Assembly (NCBI GenBank): GCA_028583405.1
Contig: CM053243.1
Span: 38,150,998 to 38,214,997, forward strand
DNA length: 64,000 nt
Direction of reading: 5' to 3'
Source of the DNA: Pogonophryne albipinna
Lineage: Eukaryota; Chordata; Actinopteri; Perciformes; Artedidraconidae
Part shown: positions 54,801-64,000 of the stretch, piece after piece
Position numbering within the stretch: position 1 is the first letter of the stretch
Layout of the letters: each line of letters starts with the position of its first letter
Made by a program: the position numbers and the translations under genes
Notes under the pieces: generated by a model
Seen by the model: only the letters and a program-made list of their open reading frames with translations
The model's database searches: none
What the model was told of the DNA's origin: nothing

Positions 54801-55943
54801 AACTCGAGCCGGTGCACAATAAGTAGTCTTAGATCTTCCACATTGGGACATTGGCACACTCAGTGTTTCATCTGTTTCCACCACTGACACATCTGTTTTC
54901 TTTCTTAGTGTGTCAGAAAACAATGCTGCCTGGTAGTTTGGATTTATAACTATAAGGTCCTGCATGGAGGGAGGTTTAGAGATCTCATAAAATGTTGCCT
55001 TGGATGTGTAAACCCTGTTTTGTGTGGCATCAGGCTTTGTGTCTTTCACTGCATCAACCAGTGATATTTTTGAGGCGGTTATCTCCGGAGACATGTGGCT
55101 TGGAACAAAGTTGCCATTATCACTAGGTCTTGTAGTCCAAGAGGCTAGGTGGCTTTGAGGGTTGTCTTTTGAACAGGCGTTTGTCTCCCTCTGGCTAGAA
55201 ATAATAGGTTGTATCTGAGAATTTGAAACTGATAGCAGTGCTGGAGGAGGAGGAAGGTCTGCAACCAGAGAAGGAGCTGGGCCTGGGTCACAGTTGGGGG
55301 CAGCTGGGGATAGGGTCAGACTGTGAGTTGATATTTTAGGGCTGGATTGCGACACAGAGGCTGGAGGGACTGTTGTGACGGACCAATGGGAATTTGGTGT
55401 CCGGTTTGAATTGAAAGCAAGAGGGTTTTGTGGAACCTGCTTAGGTGGTGATTGGGGTGGTGAAATCGAAGGTGGCATAATGAAAGGAGTCATGTCATCA
55501 AATAAGAAAGAGGAGCACTCATACAGCGGAGCCACCTGCTCCTCAGAAGTCCTGATCTGACCTATATAGGACTGAGTGGGGAAGCTGCCAGTTTTCTGGT
55601 AGGGGCTACTCCGAGGGTGAGGGAATGCAGATGCGGACGGATCACAGAAGGAGTCAAAAGGGAAACTGGACACTGAAGGGTCTGCAATGTAGACTGATTC
55701 CGGTGTCCTTGGTGGGCTGGACTGGTCACTGTGCTCAAGGTCTGTGCTTGCTTCGTTGACAGGCGACAAACAGGAGCGAAAGGGGATGGGTGTCTGAGAG
55801 AGACTATTTTTTTTCTTGGCTCTCTTCTTCTTGAGTTTTTGAAGCCTTGCGTTGTCTTTGCCTGGTTTTGGCATCAAGGGCGGAGGATATGGCTGGGAAA
55901 GGTCAGGCTCCAGCCCGTTACTGTAGCCGACATCCATCAGCAT
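48849..55943 (-). CDS. prr33: PRR33-like protein, 2364 residues in one exon
   Basis: An uninterrupted 7.1-kb frame starting [13 protein letters not shown]. Residues about 20-60 hold [20 protein letters not shown] then [10 protein letters not shown], the N-terminal block that I recognise from PRR33 (proline-rich 33). The C-terminal 186 residues (from about 2179) are also ordered: [75 protein letters not shown]. Between them lie 2000 residues of low-complexity Ser/Thr/Pro/Asn-rich sequence, including a tandem repeat at about 1100-1620. There is no signal peptide, membrane segment or enzyme motif. An acceptor (TCTTGCAG) at 55955 shows a 5' non-coding exon upstream. Mammalian PRR33 is far shorter. 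Function is not established; location beside LSP1, tail-to-tail, supports the name. Confidence 0.78.
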   Translation of the reverse strand: MLMDVGYSNGLEPDLSQPYPPPLMPKPGKDNARLQKLKKKRAKKKNSLSQTPIPFRSCLSPVNEASTDLEHSDQSSPPRTPESVYIADPSVSSFPFDSFCDPSASAFPHPRSSPYQKTGSFPTQSYIGQIRTSEEQVAPLYECSSFLFDDMTPFIMPPSISPPQSPPKQVPQNPLAFNSNRTPNSHWSVTTVPPASVSQSSPKISTHSLTLSPAAPNCDPGPAPSLVADLPPPPALLSVSNSQIQPIISSQRETNACSKDNPQSHLASWTTRPSDNGNFVPSHMSPEITASKISLVDAVKDTKPDATQNRVYTSKATFYEISKPPSMQDLIVINPNYQAALFSDTLRKKTDVSVVETDETLSVPMSQCGRSKTTYCAPARVSTPFIEISKPIPLLFAAFNSSQDLQAPAIPEEAPRQKSVIQTSGTIEPPAAIEEQKQTDHIDYISNIRQASNYKEINVQNTRSTINLSFANTELYPRENLSSSMTALDSAMVKPTLIQPVILKLQTNPVLESGATTLPTVPSFLSTVPNLNPTPVILMQAPSSPSPIIPYHPPAVNARKSLSSLLESQMSLATSKPKSRSTYYGLTPTQYAAYGGIKTAGSHYSPEPLRANETSSDKTQSAVAVDGTDLSKPDSTKQLNGYQDQPSSMEVSTANILKPTRDSEIQADRTILSSNDVFQIGSEAQSIGIQSLKTSKVDTIKPELPLGLAQQSMQQSTSDLSTPKASFSEAPIPMPKAGEVHTQNTALFSIKAEINTNPCFTDSSRLSSFSSPLVKVDSNAETHHGSKGKDAIEKGVYLEKITTKEESKITNYKLTEQVQIASVKSYQTANGVSSSTANGLNVQQTDKPVKNQADHEKSIQSLATDLEPKNTGRAIINGTFITGLQQATNLISGTPLPSRGAPETVLHTHKEEVNQCFKASSGVPLPNKASTAELTHDKTNKGSNFSNIFSKESITTTTGPIFPHKPVISSVCSSQYSICTASAAVQSTNINQQLSTKVKINRKSQVEGNKIHLPEGLLTFSQAPSVPNTPAVNDNLMGKPTRATTLPDFSVTATKSPNMSEMTLNMPTKESPKLTKTVENVHPTPQSSNVSNGNHNVVQEGGYYTNSSRAIIKTTQAIETSVSIPAKVAILSSQVNTEPKLPNSNSSEINRVCNSIFDKDFESLSTNAIVDLLTGKTPTDCIPSLPLRAVSIQIQWGIETRPGSNCFKGNTMQHMPSSETKRSNKPSSKLSNKPSVKSPNKQSAGLLTVSKTESAGKPGNVDTIQHSRPAAETLQSNESFHGSNVHNVLAIEKSLSIPAKGAILASQVNTETKLPTYYSFETNRVCNSTLDRELQSLSTINKVDLLREKTPTECIPSLPITAEIIPTQCGIETRPASNLLKGNTMPHMPSRETKPFNKPSSKPSSKSSNKTSSKQSAELPTFSKTFTVSAGQPENVYAIQHSRPVAEKLQSDKYFCDSNASNILAIETSLRTPAKGAILSNQVNIEPKLPTFNSFETNIVGNTQLETELQSLFTNDKVDLMTGKAPIESILSIPIRAESIQRPGIETTPASILFKENTVLHMPSSETKQSNKPSAGLPTVSKTFTDSDGQPGNVETIQPTSPAAELLESYISSGGSNIHSIVSTETKVADTLHSVPITDRAVINKPSFSSVQASKTIMPSSPTMRHVRQRSPQLRSDGTEIRQQAIHANPAHGYVSQTKNYTNVQVDSKHTANIITEHGSYETSADQCLAKNTVKEPTPRTKPIQVNRSIKSPPIRTTHSVTSKTGTSAFSSSGYVMANMSSISVEQQSIASQIELSQDTFQTTIHSVSSQTGVKQLRQSVTETKTSVENKSHTENTQIVSNINSTNHAFANIQTLAKANSDAKDTLIAPKVTKPWASPLPETKWRTTQIRTYTPTLPPSSPTPVSLKHKNENKPLPVTAKDQTKPRYTSLQNNTPTNIVEPSAKSLTDNIRKRDRKPPTTKDVSSVMNHNAEVNVDSQLKMIKTKVETNCRKEETIASLNSFSSTPIQSTVHVSNKPTLKTQPHDPHIESRPSTVPVETKLSDANSDTLKSTPNQGQISMHNRNVQPSTELPLENISPAKPATDTVMKPSIVKAAVIDSATPAPLPQASVSVKAPSPNRGMSPPSPQKTGLKEKEVLRTKASAAPTEALADNPSTKSATSTASSTDDKKDVTASAQPKAPQKLKGLKGKLSGWTRLKKHMVVEPEEPTFPILEIKSQVDSTASNEITDQGGDKLSPDQCAHREVISDKEGPRALKMWDALLFQMFSTKERIIQQLNTTKIDSEKKKEPKDNQAEVPSFVNRLPILLYSPRFDARKLKEAAEKPLSKIAAVFEKGLIKRKSQEDERKDFNRKARGFGSTNSTDI
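51090..52640 (-). repeat. three tandem coding repeats of about 520 bp in PRR33
   Basis: Landmarks IPAKGAIL, LPxxx[14 protein letters not shown] and MPSSETKxSNKPS recur three times. The GCACC/GCAAC of the IPAK codons lies at 51514, 52039 and 52558, giving spacings of 525 and 519 bp. Copies are clearly diverged. Length differences between copies are multiples of three, mainly in NKPSSK-type runs. Confidence 0.93.
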
Positions 55944-58203
55944 TATTCAGACTCCTGCAAGACAGATGAGAAAAATCAGTCAATTTATTTTCATCCAAAA
56001 ATCTACTTCTAGAATAACAGAAAAACACAAACCCTGCAAATTATTAATCAAAAGAAGTCGAACAGGTAAAAGTCAGTTTTATCAAAGTTGCTGACCATTT
56101 GTCCTCAAAATTAATAATGAGTCAATTATTTCTCATGAAAAGGTAACGCATCACCTTGCTGTTTTGGTATTATCTTTTATGACATCAGAGCAGGAATGTA
56201 AAGAGTTGCCGGTTGCATTGAATTATGTTTTATTCACTAAGCAGTCGGAAATGTTGAGTTTTATTCCAATACAGAGTCATATAGGAAAGTACTATTTCAT
56301 TCAGACATCTCAGGAGCTGTCAAAAATAATCACTGAGGTATTTGATTAAGGTCATTCTTTGTGTTTGAATAACAAATATATACATGTTTTTAATAAGACA
56401 TATTTTTTCCCTTTTCAGCTGGACAATTCTATGAAGATCTGTGAAACACATGCTGGACTTTTTGGATTCTGAAAACCAACATTGATACTGCACAAATAGT
56501 AGCCACTATCACTTCATAATTTTCTGTTATTCAAGCTTAAAGTTGAAAAATCCTTTTCTAATGATACATCTCTTGTGACACTTCTCATTTTACAGCAGGT
56601 AGTGAAGTAAAGAGTGAGTCTTTTTTCAGTTTGTACTTCCTATGTATTCAGTAGACCTTTTACTAAGCTGAAATCATATCAATTAAACACATTTATGTTG
56701 TTTGTCTTATCAATAATTTAGCTATTGGATGGTGTCTGTCTTTGCTTCCTTTGTCGTTTAATGTGTAGGCAAACTTATTGTCTCCTACTTTGTTCCTAGT
56801 ATAGTGTATACAGCTGCATCCCAACTGCACTGATTTAACCTGTGCAAATGGCTCAGAGACAAGTCGGCAGCTGGCTATAGAAAACTATGAGCTCTCATGA
56901 CAACCAGCTCATTAGCAGGTTTAAGATTCTTAATTGGGTCCTGAAGAAGTTGCTCGGCTACAAGGAGCGTCACAATTGGAAATAGAAAGGCATGTAAAGC
57001 TATAACTTATGGCCAGGCTTCTTTGAAATGATGACAAACTACTTGTGAAAATAGTTTCTCAAGGAGACTGTCGGATTTAAAAATGACCTCTGCAGGAAAT
57101 AAAAGTAAACTCGAAGGAGGATGATTGACAGTTACAGGAGGGTGACTCGGTTTGTGCTGGGAGGAGGGGTGGCAGCATTAAGCTAATCTTCATAACCAAA
57201 GTAAATTTGAAATGTGTGCAGCAGTAAATCGGGACCAAATTCCTCATTAGCATTACAAGCAAACTATAAGAAGGTCAAAGGTCAGAAGCATAATAAACTG
57301 ACAATAAATCTTACACACATTCCTCTGCATCCAGAATTTAAATAGATAAAGATGATATTAGGTTTGTAGTTTTCGCCGCAGTTGATTTTCACATATGACG
57401 TGTGAAAACAAAATATATTTAATATTCAAATGTGACTGACATTTAACATCCTTTGACTTGGTTTACTAAAGAGGCAACCTGAGCTGAATTGTTTCCTTTA
57501 TGTCTGAATATTGGAGTTTATCTCTGGGTAACACTAGATAAGGTCTACGTTCTTATTTTAGACCCGGGGAAATAAGAGCAAACATCCTGACACCGAGCAC
57601 CTGCTGCCTGCTATCCCGCACTCACACAAACAGCCTCAGTCTGCTGGAAATCTATCCGGAACCCAAATCCTCTCAGAGCTGCTCCGACTGTGAGCTTATC
57701 CTTGTGTTTCAGAGTGATGATTATCTGAAATTGTCCTATTATGTAATGTTAGTAATAGTTTGATCTGAAAGAAGGATAGTTTTACCCAATGGGCTATTTT
57801 CTGCAACAACATCTGTTCTATATATTCAAAGTATGGAAGTTGCAACATAGATATAACTCCTGGGAGTTGTTATCCCTGTCTTGAAAAACAAAAGCTGAGA
57901 GGATTTGGCCTCGGTATGGACAAATGTTTAACATGAATCCCTGTTGTCAAAGGGACTCCTCCAGTCACAGTGACAAGGACGGCAGCTGACACATGAGAAG
58001 TCCCCCTTTTATGGCTCTGGGGTTGGATATCTGGGAGGCTTCTATTGGGGCAGCTCAAAAGGGGAAAGTATAAGATTAGCTTGGTGATAGCTGTTGGCCA
58101 TGACCTCTATCTTTCCAGCTTTAAAGAACTTTTTAAAACAGAATGGAGATCAAGCTCTTTGGTAACCATCACATTGCTTCAATATCAATCTGAGCAGCAC
58201 GTA
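55944..58203. other. 5' intron/upstream region of PRR33, no gene recognised
   Basis: From the acceptor at 55955 upstream. AT-rich with scattered short frames that carry no domains. Confidence 0.5.
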
Positions 58204-58209
58204 CCTTAG
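58204..58209 (-). promoter_or_regulatory. strong splice-donor-like site, possible PRR33 5' non-coding exon end
   Basis: The minus strand reads CTCTAAG/GTACGTGC with the intron starting at 58204. It is on the right strand and side to pair with the acceptor at 55955, but other donors exist (for example near 58375). Confidence 0.3.
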
Positions 58210-58716
58210 AGGGGAAAGGAAATAGGTGTTGTTTTGTTGGCCAGACTGCACAAAAAAAAAAGTTTGGTGTAAAAGTGAGCAACAGAAAAAAATGGAATAC
58301 TTTAAAACTAAAAGTGAAATGCCATTATAATTAAAGTGCAGGATTTGTTTATCTGTGTCTCATACATACATTTACCTGTCATTAATCATACAACATGGTA
58401 AACAATGCTTTGCAATCACTTCCTCTCACAGATATTATGTCTGAAATGCATCATGCGTTTAAGATTTCAGACAGTGCACGTGCTTCTATCAAATCCAATG
58501 CACCGTTTCCAGGTTAGCACCCGGCTAATTGGTCAGGACAACTCTGCAGTACCACCATCTTGGCAATCAACAGACACTGAGTTTGACTGGTTTACCTTTG
58601 GCGAGCGGCTGTCGGGACAAACTGCTCTCTGCTTGTTAATCCCGGCTCAGAGTGCCACAGGGCCACTCATCCTGAAGTGAACTGAAGCCTTAGGGAGCGA
58701 GCCACCGTGCCGTGGC

Positions 58717-58832
58717 CATTCCAAAAATAAAACAGTTGCCTTCAGTGTGTGTTGCAAGGGCAGGGGGTTTCCAGGCCACCTGAGATGGCTGAGGTGCAGC
58801 CCCTACAGGCGATCTGCGGATACCTCCACCTG
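58717..58832. promoter_or_regulatory. cluster of muscle-type motifs upstream of PRR33
   Basis: CATTCC (MCAT, 58717-58722), CCAAAAATAAAA (MEF2-like, one mismatch), CAGTTG (58733) and two CACCTG E-boxes (58777-58782, 58827-58832) lie within 116 bp. Each is short and common; the clustering is what stands out. Confidence 0.3.
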
Positions 58833-59646
58833 AGGGAAGGAGGTTGTTTGTGTCTGCTCAGCAGACCAGCAAGGAGAAATTCAGTAGGTAATCAGTACAT
58901 GAGGCCAATTACCATAAAGGGGTTTGTTTATCATTAAAACCTCTATCATGGCTTTGGTTTTGGGGGGGTTGACCAATATGTATTATGAGTCTAAATAATG
59001 AAGCTCTATTTAATAAAGTGATTTAGATTTGAGTTATTTTTACAAAATATCTGTTTCCTTTACACATTTTCTACAAATAAGCACACCTTATAGTCTAAAC
59101 CTGACAGTCATAAATGATTGCCACATTTAAAGATTAAAACATTTAGGAGTTTTAACCCAAAGCTGGGGGTAAAGTTGTATGTACAATGTTGTGTGTTAAT
59201 AAGGTTTGGGTTGAAATGCTGTGAGCATTTCCTTTATTTACCACCTAGACTGTGTGTAGTTGTGATTTGACTGAAGTTACAACGCATGTCAACTGCTGCT
59301 ATTAACACGTGCTGCCATGCGGCGCCTGTCTTTCAACCTGTATTAATTTACATCATAACACTTTACTGCCTCTTGTGGAATTTATGTCTATGAGGCTTAT
59401 TAAGGAAGTGGGCTGGGACAAGACCATTGCTGTTCTGGAATAATGGAGGATTATTCTACCGATCTGAGTTCTTGCAACAGAAATACAAAAGTAGAGTAGT
59501 AAAAGTACAGTAACATTGTAGGTGGAGCAACATTGTGGTTGCATTTTAGCACCAAGCGCATTTGGCACTGTGTTGCAAATAATTGTTCTACTTTAATAAA
59601 AAAAAGTATCTAACAAATAATTTAAAAAAAAAATAGTTTGCTGGCC
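58833..59646. other. non-coding, no feature recognised
   Basis: Includes an 8-base G run (58962-58969) and poly-A tracts near 59600. No gene. Confidence 0.45.
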
Positions 59647-59971
59647 TTAAAGAGCCTGTGACAGCATCCAAACAACTGTTGTGCAATGAAATATTGGGCT
59701 ACTAGTCATCTCGAACCGTCAGTTTAAAAAAGAAGATGCGATACCGTTCCGATAAATATCAATAATTTCGAACATCGCGGGGAAATTCCTTCGAGTAATT
59801 TTGAAGTTTTGGGGGAAGCCGGAAGTGACGTCAATGCGGGAACGCTTCACTGTGCGGTGAGAGAGCGAAACACGGACAAAGTGTGTTGTCATGCGTAGAA
59901 ATGGTGAATTACTGAGTTTAGGCACGTTAATAACGTTTTAATGAAGTTGACTACAGTATATTCATATTTGT

Positions 59972-60310
59972 CAGTGCTTTCATGTCAATTCGGCGAACAT
60001 AAACATAAATGATCGTGGTGAAGATGATGATTAAATTAGGATTACAAATCGGTAGTGAGAGCTGTTGAATTTCCTCCCGTAGGATGTGATATAAAAACAA
60101 ATCGATTATTTTTGTAGTTGTAAACTCAAGTGGATTAAACTACATTTATTAGTGCTTTCATGTTAATTCGGCGAACATATGATACATTAAATGATCGTGA
60201 GAATGATGATTAAAAATCGTTTGTTTGAGCCGGTCTGCATTTCCTGATGAGAAAACAAACCGATGCTTTTTGTAGTTGTAGAACACCAACATGGATTAAA
60301 CGTGTGTGTT
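59972..60310. repeat. tandem duplication, unit about 175 bp
   Basis: CAGTGCTTTCATGTCAATTCG at 59975 and TAGTGCTTTCATGTTAATTCG at 60151 start two similar units that each run through GATGATGATTAAA.., ATTTCCT.., AACAAA.CGAT and TTTTTGTAGTTGTA to GGATTAAAC. Confidence 0.88.
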
Positions 60311-60379
60311 TTTTTACCACAATGTTGGGGAAATTAATGGATAAAATGCACGGATTATTATTATGATTATTATTCCCAC

Positions 60380-61340
60380 TCCGATCGGGACACTAGGTCC
60401 ACCGTTTCCCCGCAGCGAGGCTCCCCCCGTTGACAGTTTACGTGGGCTGGGTGCAGTGGCGGACTGGCCATCGGGACGAATCCCGATGGGCCGGTACCGA
60501 AGTGGGCCGGTCGGATAAGTCACTAGTACATCCCCCATAGGCGGCGCGTGAGGCTCAGGTTTGGGAAGGCTAAATAAAAAATTTTACCTGACGCTGCCCG
60601 GCTCCGGCGTCTATAGAAAAGAGATCAACTCAGTGTGCGGAGTTTAAATCTCTCAAGTTATATTACAGGATAAAGGAAATGCAGTTTAAACTGCCGTATG
60701 CAGAGAAGACGCCGACGTGTCGCACTTATCATTCATATTACATCATCAATCAGATCATCGATCATATAATATCATAATATATCATATATTTCCTTATCCG
60801 AGTCAGCTTCTCCAGCCGTATCTGGCCGTGCAACACTTACAGTGTCACATACTGTATGCAGAAGTATTATTTTAAGCAACACATTATGTTGACGAAACAC
60901 TCAAGTCAAATGTAATTAAAGTCAGATCCACTCGTGTCTTAGACGTGAACGCGCTCTCAGCTGGTGAGAGAAACCCTGGCTTGATTTACCGAGTTAATAA
61001 CCAGCGTCGTAGGACCGCTTAGCGAGATCTCGTTTGTTAGTTTGTTGTTGTTAGTTTGTTTGTTACTCAAACATATCCAGGGTATGTTGAACTGGCTTCG
61101 TAGTACAGGGCACAGGTGGCTAGCAGCGCTAATGTCAAAGACACAGACATTATACATTATATTTGTATTTTACCAGGATGCAGTGACACAAATATTTGGG
61201 AAGGCTTAGCCTTCCCCAGCCTACAGCACCCGCCGCCCCCGACATCCCCCACTCCCCCCGTTGACAATTTACTAGCGGTACTGAAGTGGGCCGGTCGAGA
61301 GTCCCGGGATGATTTTTAGTCTCATTCCACCACTGGCTAT
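60380..61340. repeat. GC-rich repeat pieces inside the TTAA element
   Basis: CTCCCCCCGTTGACAGTTTAC (60420) and CTCCCCCCGTTGACAATTTAC (61252) are near-identical, each followed by a GAAGTGGGCCGGTCG motif (60497 and 61283). This suggests a duplicated internal insertion. Confidence 0.75.
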
Positions 61341-61828
61341 GACCGTATGATCGCCCATATTGACGCACCTAATTCCTAAACTTCTAACAAATACAACATA
61401 AACCGATCCTTCAGCCTCATATGAGCTCTCAGACACGTTCAAAATTAAACTGTCATCGCTGTCTGAGTTTGCTGCTGTGTGCGCCATCGTGTTTACATCA
61501 GGTTTACATGCAGATGCTGGGATCCTGAACGGTGCAGCTGGAGCGCTGTGCCCGCAATGACGTCACCCATAATTTGGCGGGACTTGAAGAATCCCCGAGA
61601 AGATCCAGAATATGGTCAACATTGAAGGGCAGATTAATGGTTATCAAAGTACAAATATCCAAAATCAGTTCAGTAACGGTTTTCATGGGGACAATATTTA
61701 CTCAAATTGATGGGTTTGGATGATGGGGGAAACTCGTGTCACAGGCTCTTTAAGCAGGTGTACAAAAAGCCTAAATTACCACATACTCAATGTACATGTA
61801 ATTCCACCAGAGCCTCTGTCTACCCAAC

Positions 61829-64000
61829 CCAGTCTCACGGCATTTCGTGTTATAGTCACGACATTTAATCTATTGATTCGTGTTCACCAACACGATTTTC
61901 CCCTTTTTTTCGTTTCACACAGAACGATTTTAAGCAATGTATTTCTATTGGTATGTTTCGTGCCTGCACCACGTCTTTTTGTCCGGTCGGGTCTTGGAAG
62001 ACCGGAAGCTGTGTGGTTCATAAAAACATCTCCTTACTCAATATCAAGCCATGATTATTGTTTTTATTTTAAATCGTATAATGTCGGAGTTTTTTTGCCG
62101 TCCGCAAGGAAAATAAATGGGGCTCAGAGCCTCAGAATAATGAAATCTGTATTTTTTAACCTTATTTTTACAACCTTATTTCGGATTTTTTTTAATGAAG
62201 TCAATGGAGAGAGAAAACGTATCTTTTGATCCCGTTTTAATTGTGCCACGAATTACACATATGATGTTTGTCAATCTTAAAAAATTATTTCCACGTAAAA
62301 AAAGTCACAGTTTGTTGAAATATAAGACTATGAAAAATACGCAACTAGAAAGACGAATAATCTCAGAATCCCGGTCCCGCATGCTGGTTCTTACGGAACC
62401 GACTAACTCCCCTTTTGTGTATGTACAGCTCTCAACATGCACAGACTTGTAGTGATTGTAACCTCTTTTAATACTTTTCGCCTCATTCTGAAAGAAAGAA
62501 GTGAAATGTGCCAACGTGACGGCCGTCTTGGTGTGTGGTGCGAGACGGGAGATGTAGTTCATTGAGCGGTTTCACACCAAAAAATGTGTTACTTCACAGT
62601 TTTACGACAATTTTTTTTTATTTTGACTTGCAAAATTATCTTTTAAATTGACAAACGGAAAGGGAGGGACTTCGCCTCTCTATTGCGATTCACACCCACT
62701 GAACTGATTACCCAAGATCCTGAGCTATGGTTTAAGCTCGGTGAGTGGATGTTTTAGCCGCAATGCACGTTGGGATATGGTGTTTATGCGATATGAAATG
62801 CGAAAAACATTTACAAAAAATAAAATAATACTTTAATCCGAGTGTGCTTGCTTTTCTCTTTGGAAGTCATAACATAAATGCATTGTAATACACGGTTCGG
62901 CTGCATTAAATATTACACATCTGCCGTAGTTCTTTATTTATAGAGCCCTAGACTTCTGGACAAACTGAAAGAAATGCCACCGAAACTGAATATGTGACGT
63001 GGATCATAAATATATCAGCAATTAAACAACATCTCCAATTTCTCTTCACACAATACGTCTCCTTGCATTATCAACACTGACTCGGCTGACTTTTATATTT
63101 GATCCAATTGGTAAATAGGCTATATTTACACCATAATGGTGCACAGTTTATAGACAGGGACTTGTAGTTTTTAAAGATATTACTGATTTTCTTTGAATAT
63201 AAGAATGTAAATACTGAGTTGAGAGAATAGTCAGGGGTTTTGGGTGATGGGAGACACATCTATGGATTCAGAATTTCAATAGCTTACCATTAAATGACGG
63301 ATATACCTTTCTGTCTGTGATGTTTTACAAATCAGATATTAATGTGTAGAAGTAAAACATGTGAAATAATATAGCAATATCCTGTAAAATTATGTGAAAA
63401 CATGAATAAAACTACACATCTTCAGATGTTATATATACATAAGTGTCCTACACTAATAAATAATACAAAGTTATTAACTATTAGTAGAGAATAACGAGTA
63501 ATGAATATGTTTTATAAGATCTGCAGATAAATGTTTAGTCTTCTCAAGCACCAACAATCAAATATCTCTCCTGATTGTTGGCACTTGACAATCACCTTTC
63601 CTGAATTTTACTCAGGTGTAACTAAAGTCTGATTTAAGGGTTGTTTTTATTTCACATCATTAATCAGAATCTGCAAAGTAACTCAAATAAATGTAGTGGA
63701 GTAAAAATACCAGGTTAACCTCTGAATTGTAGTGGAGTAGAATTACAAAGTACCAATGAGCTGTCATGTGGGTATATATTAATGCTGCGCATTATGGATA
63801 CAAGCGATTTTCACCCATTTATTAATTATATGTTTTACATTTGATAACCCCAATGTGTTTCCTATCCCCTCCTAAACCTCCAGGGATGTACACAGTTTAA
63901 TACGGGCAACTTCTAATTGTGGAGAAAACGTCTTTTAAAACTACAATTCCCAGTGGAGACGTGCCATAAAACATGTTGCGAAACACATAGCCAGCATGTG
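61829..64000 (-). mobile_element. large composite element C, inverted and cut by window end
   Basis: 61829-62160 is an arm of the 10743-type palindromic family (CAGTCTCACGGCATTTCGTG.. GTTCACCAACACGATTTT). From about 62700 to the end the sequence is the inverted core of elements A and B: GCAATGCACGTTGGGATATG, CCTTGCATTATCAACACTGA-type, GTAGTGGAGTAAAAATACC and GTATATATTAATGCTGCGC. No complete gene. Confidence 0.85.

Larger units (their letters stand above)
59647..61753. mobile_element. TTAA-flanked element, 2.1 kb (piggyBac-like, non-autonomous)
   Basis: TTAAAGAGCCTGTGACA at 59647 is mirrored by TGTCACAGGCTCTTTAA ending 61753, both with TTAA at the outer edge. The interior is non-coding: a tandem duplication (59972-60310), GC-rich CGGACTGGCC fragments (60456-60530) and a related piece near 61210-61340. 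Confidence 0.85.

Noticed and set aside
58405..58680. 91-residue plus-strand frame upstream of PRR33
   Set aside because: No recognisable domain or exon signals; composition like surrounding non-coding sequence.

Overview
The window is eukaryotic and almost certainly from a ray-finned (teleost) fish. The evidence is intron-split genes with GT-AG junctions, Tc1, hAT, Harbinger and Ty3/gypsy remnants of fish type, a tRNA-derived SINE, many short inverted-repeat elements (MITEs), and two neighbouring genes that read as the vertebrate pair LSP1 and PRR33. Species cannot be fixed from the sequence alone.

Layout. 1-18.7 kb is a transposon graveyard. A two-gene PIF/Harbinger element (MADF/BESS partner gene on +, transposase on -) occupies about 0.5-7.1 kb, and its transposase exon is split by a 3.2-kb hAT element with an exact 8-bp target duplication. 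A 5'-truncated Ty3/gypsy end with its 3' LTR follows (7.1-10.0 kb). That LTR carries a nested MITE and a 67-bp segment that matches a spliced version of the sequence just upstream. From 10 to 18 kb there are palindromic elements, TTAA-flanked elements, a SINE and a Tc1 remnant.

19.0-46.2 kb (+) is one gene of at least 13 coding exons, an LSP1 (lymphocyte-specific protein 1, actin-binding) orthologue. Exon phases join without a break for 624 codons. Exon 3 carries fifteen copies of an 8-residue repeat. Its two 9.5-kb introns hold large foldback elements, a three-copy 500-bp repeat family and several hAT-type MITEs. The terminal coding exon is not settled.

48.8-55.9 kb (-) is one uninterrupted 2364-codon exon, a Ser/Thr/Pro-rich protein whose ends resemble PRR33. 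It lies tail-to-tail with LSP1, as neighbours in the vertebrate troponin/LSP1 region. It contains three in-frame tandem copies of a segment of about 520 bp.

56-64 kb is upstream sequence of PRR33 with a possible muscle-type control cluster, then a 2.1-kb TTAA-flanked element and a third, inverted copy of the large composite element, which runs off the window end.

Most striking: (1) the spliced-copy structure inside the LTR; (2) a 3.5-kb foldback element with a truncated THAP zinc-finger reading frame in both arms; (3) a repeat core shared by three large elements that have different arms; (4) the nested hAT-in-Harbinger with all boundaries visible; (5) in-frame repeat growth in both host genes.
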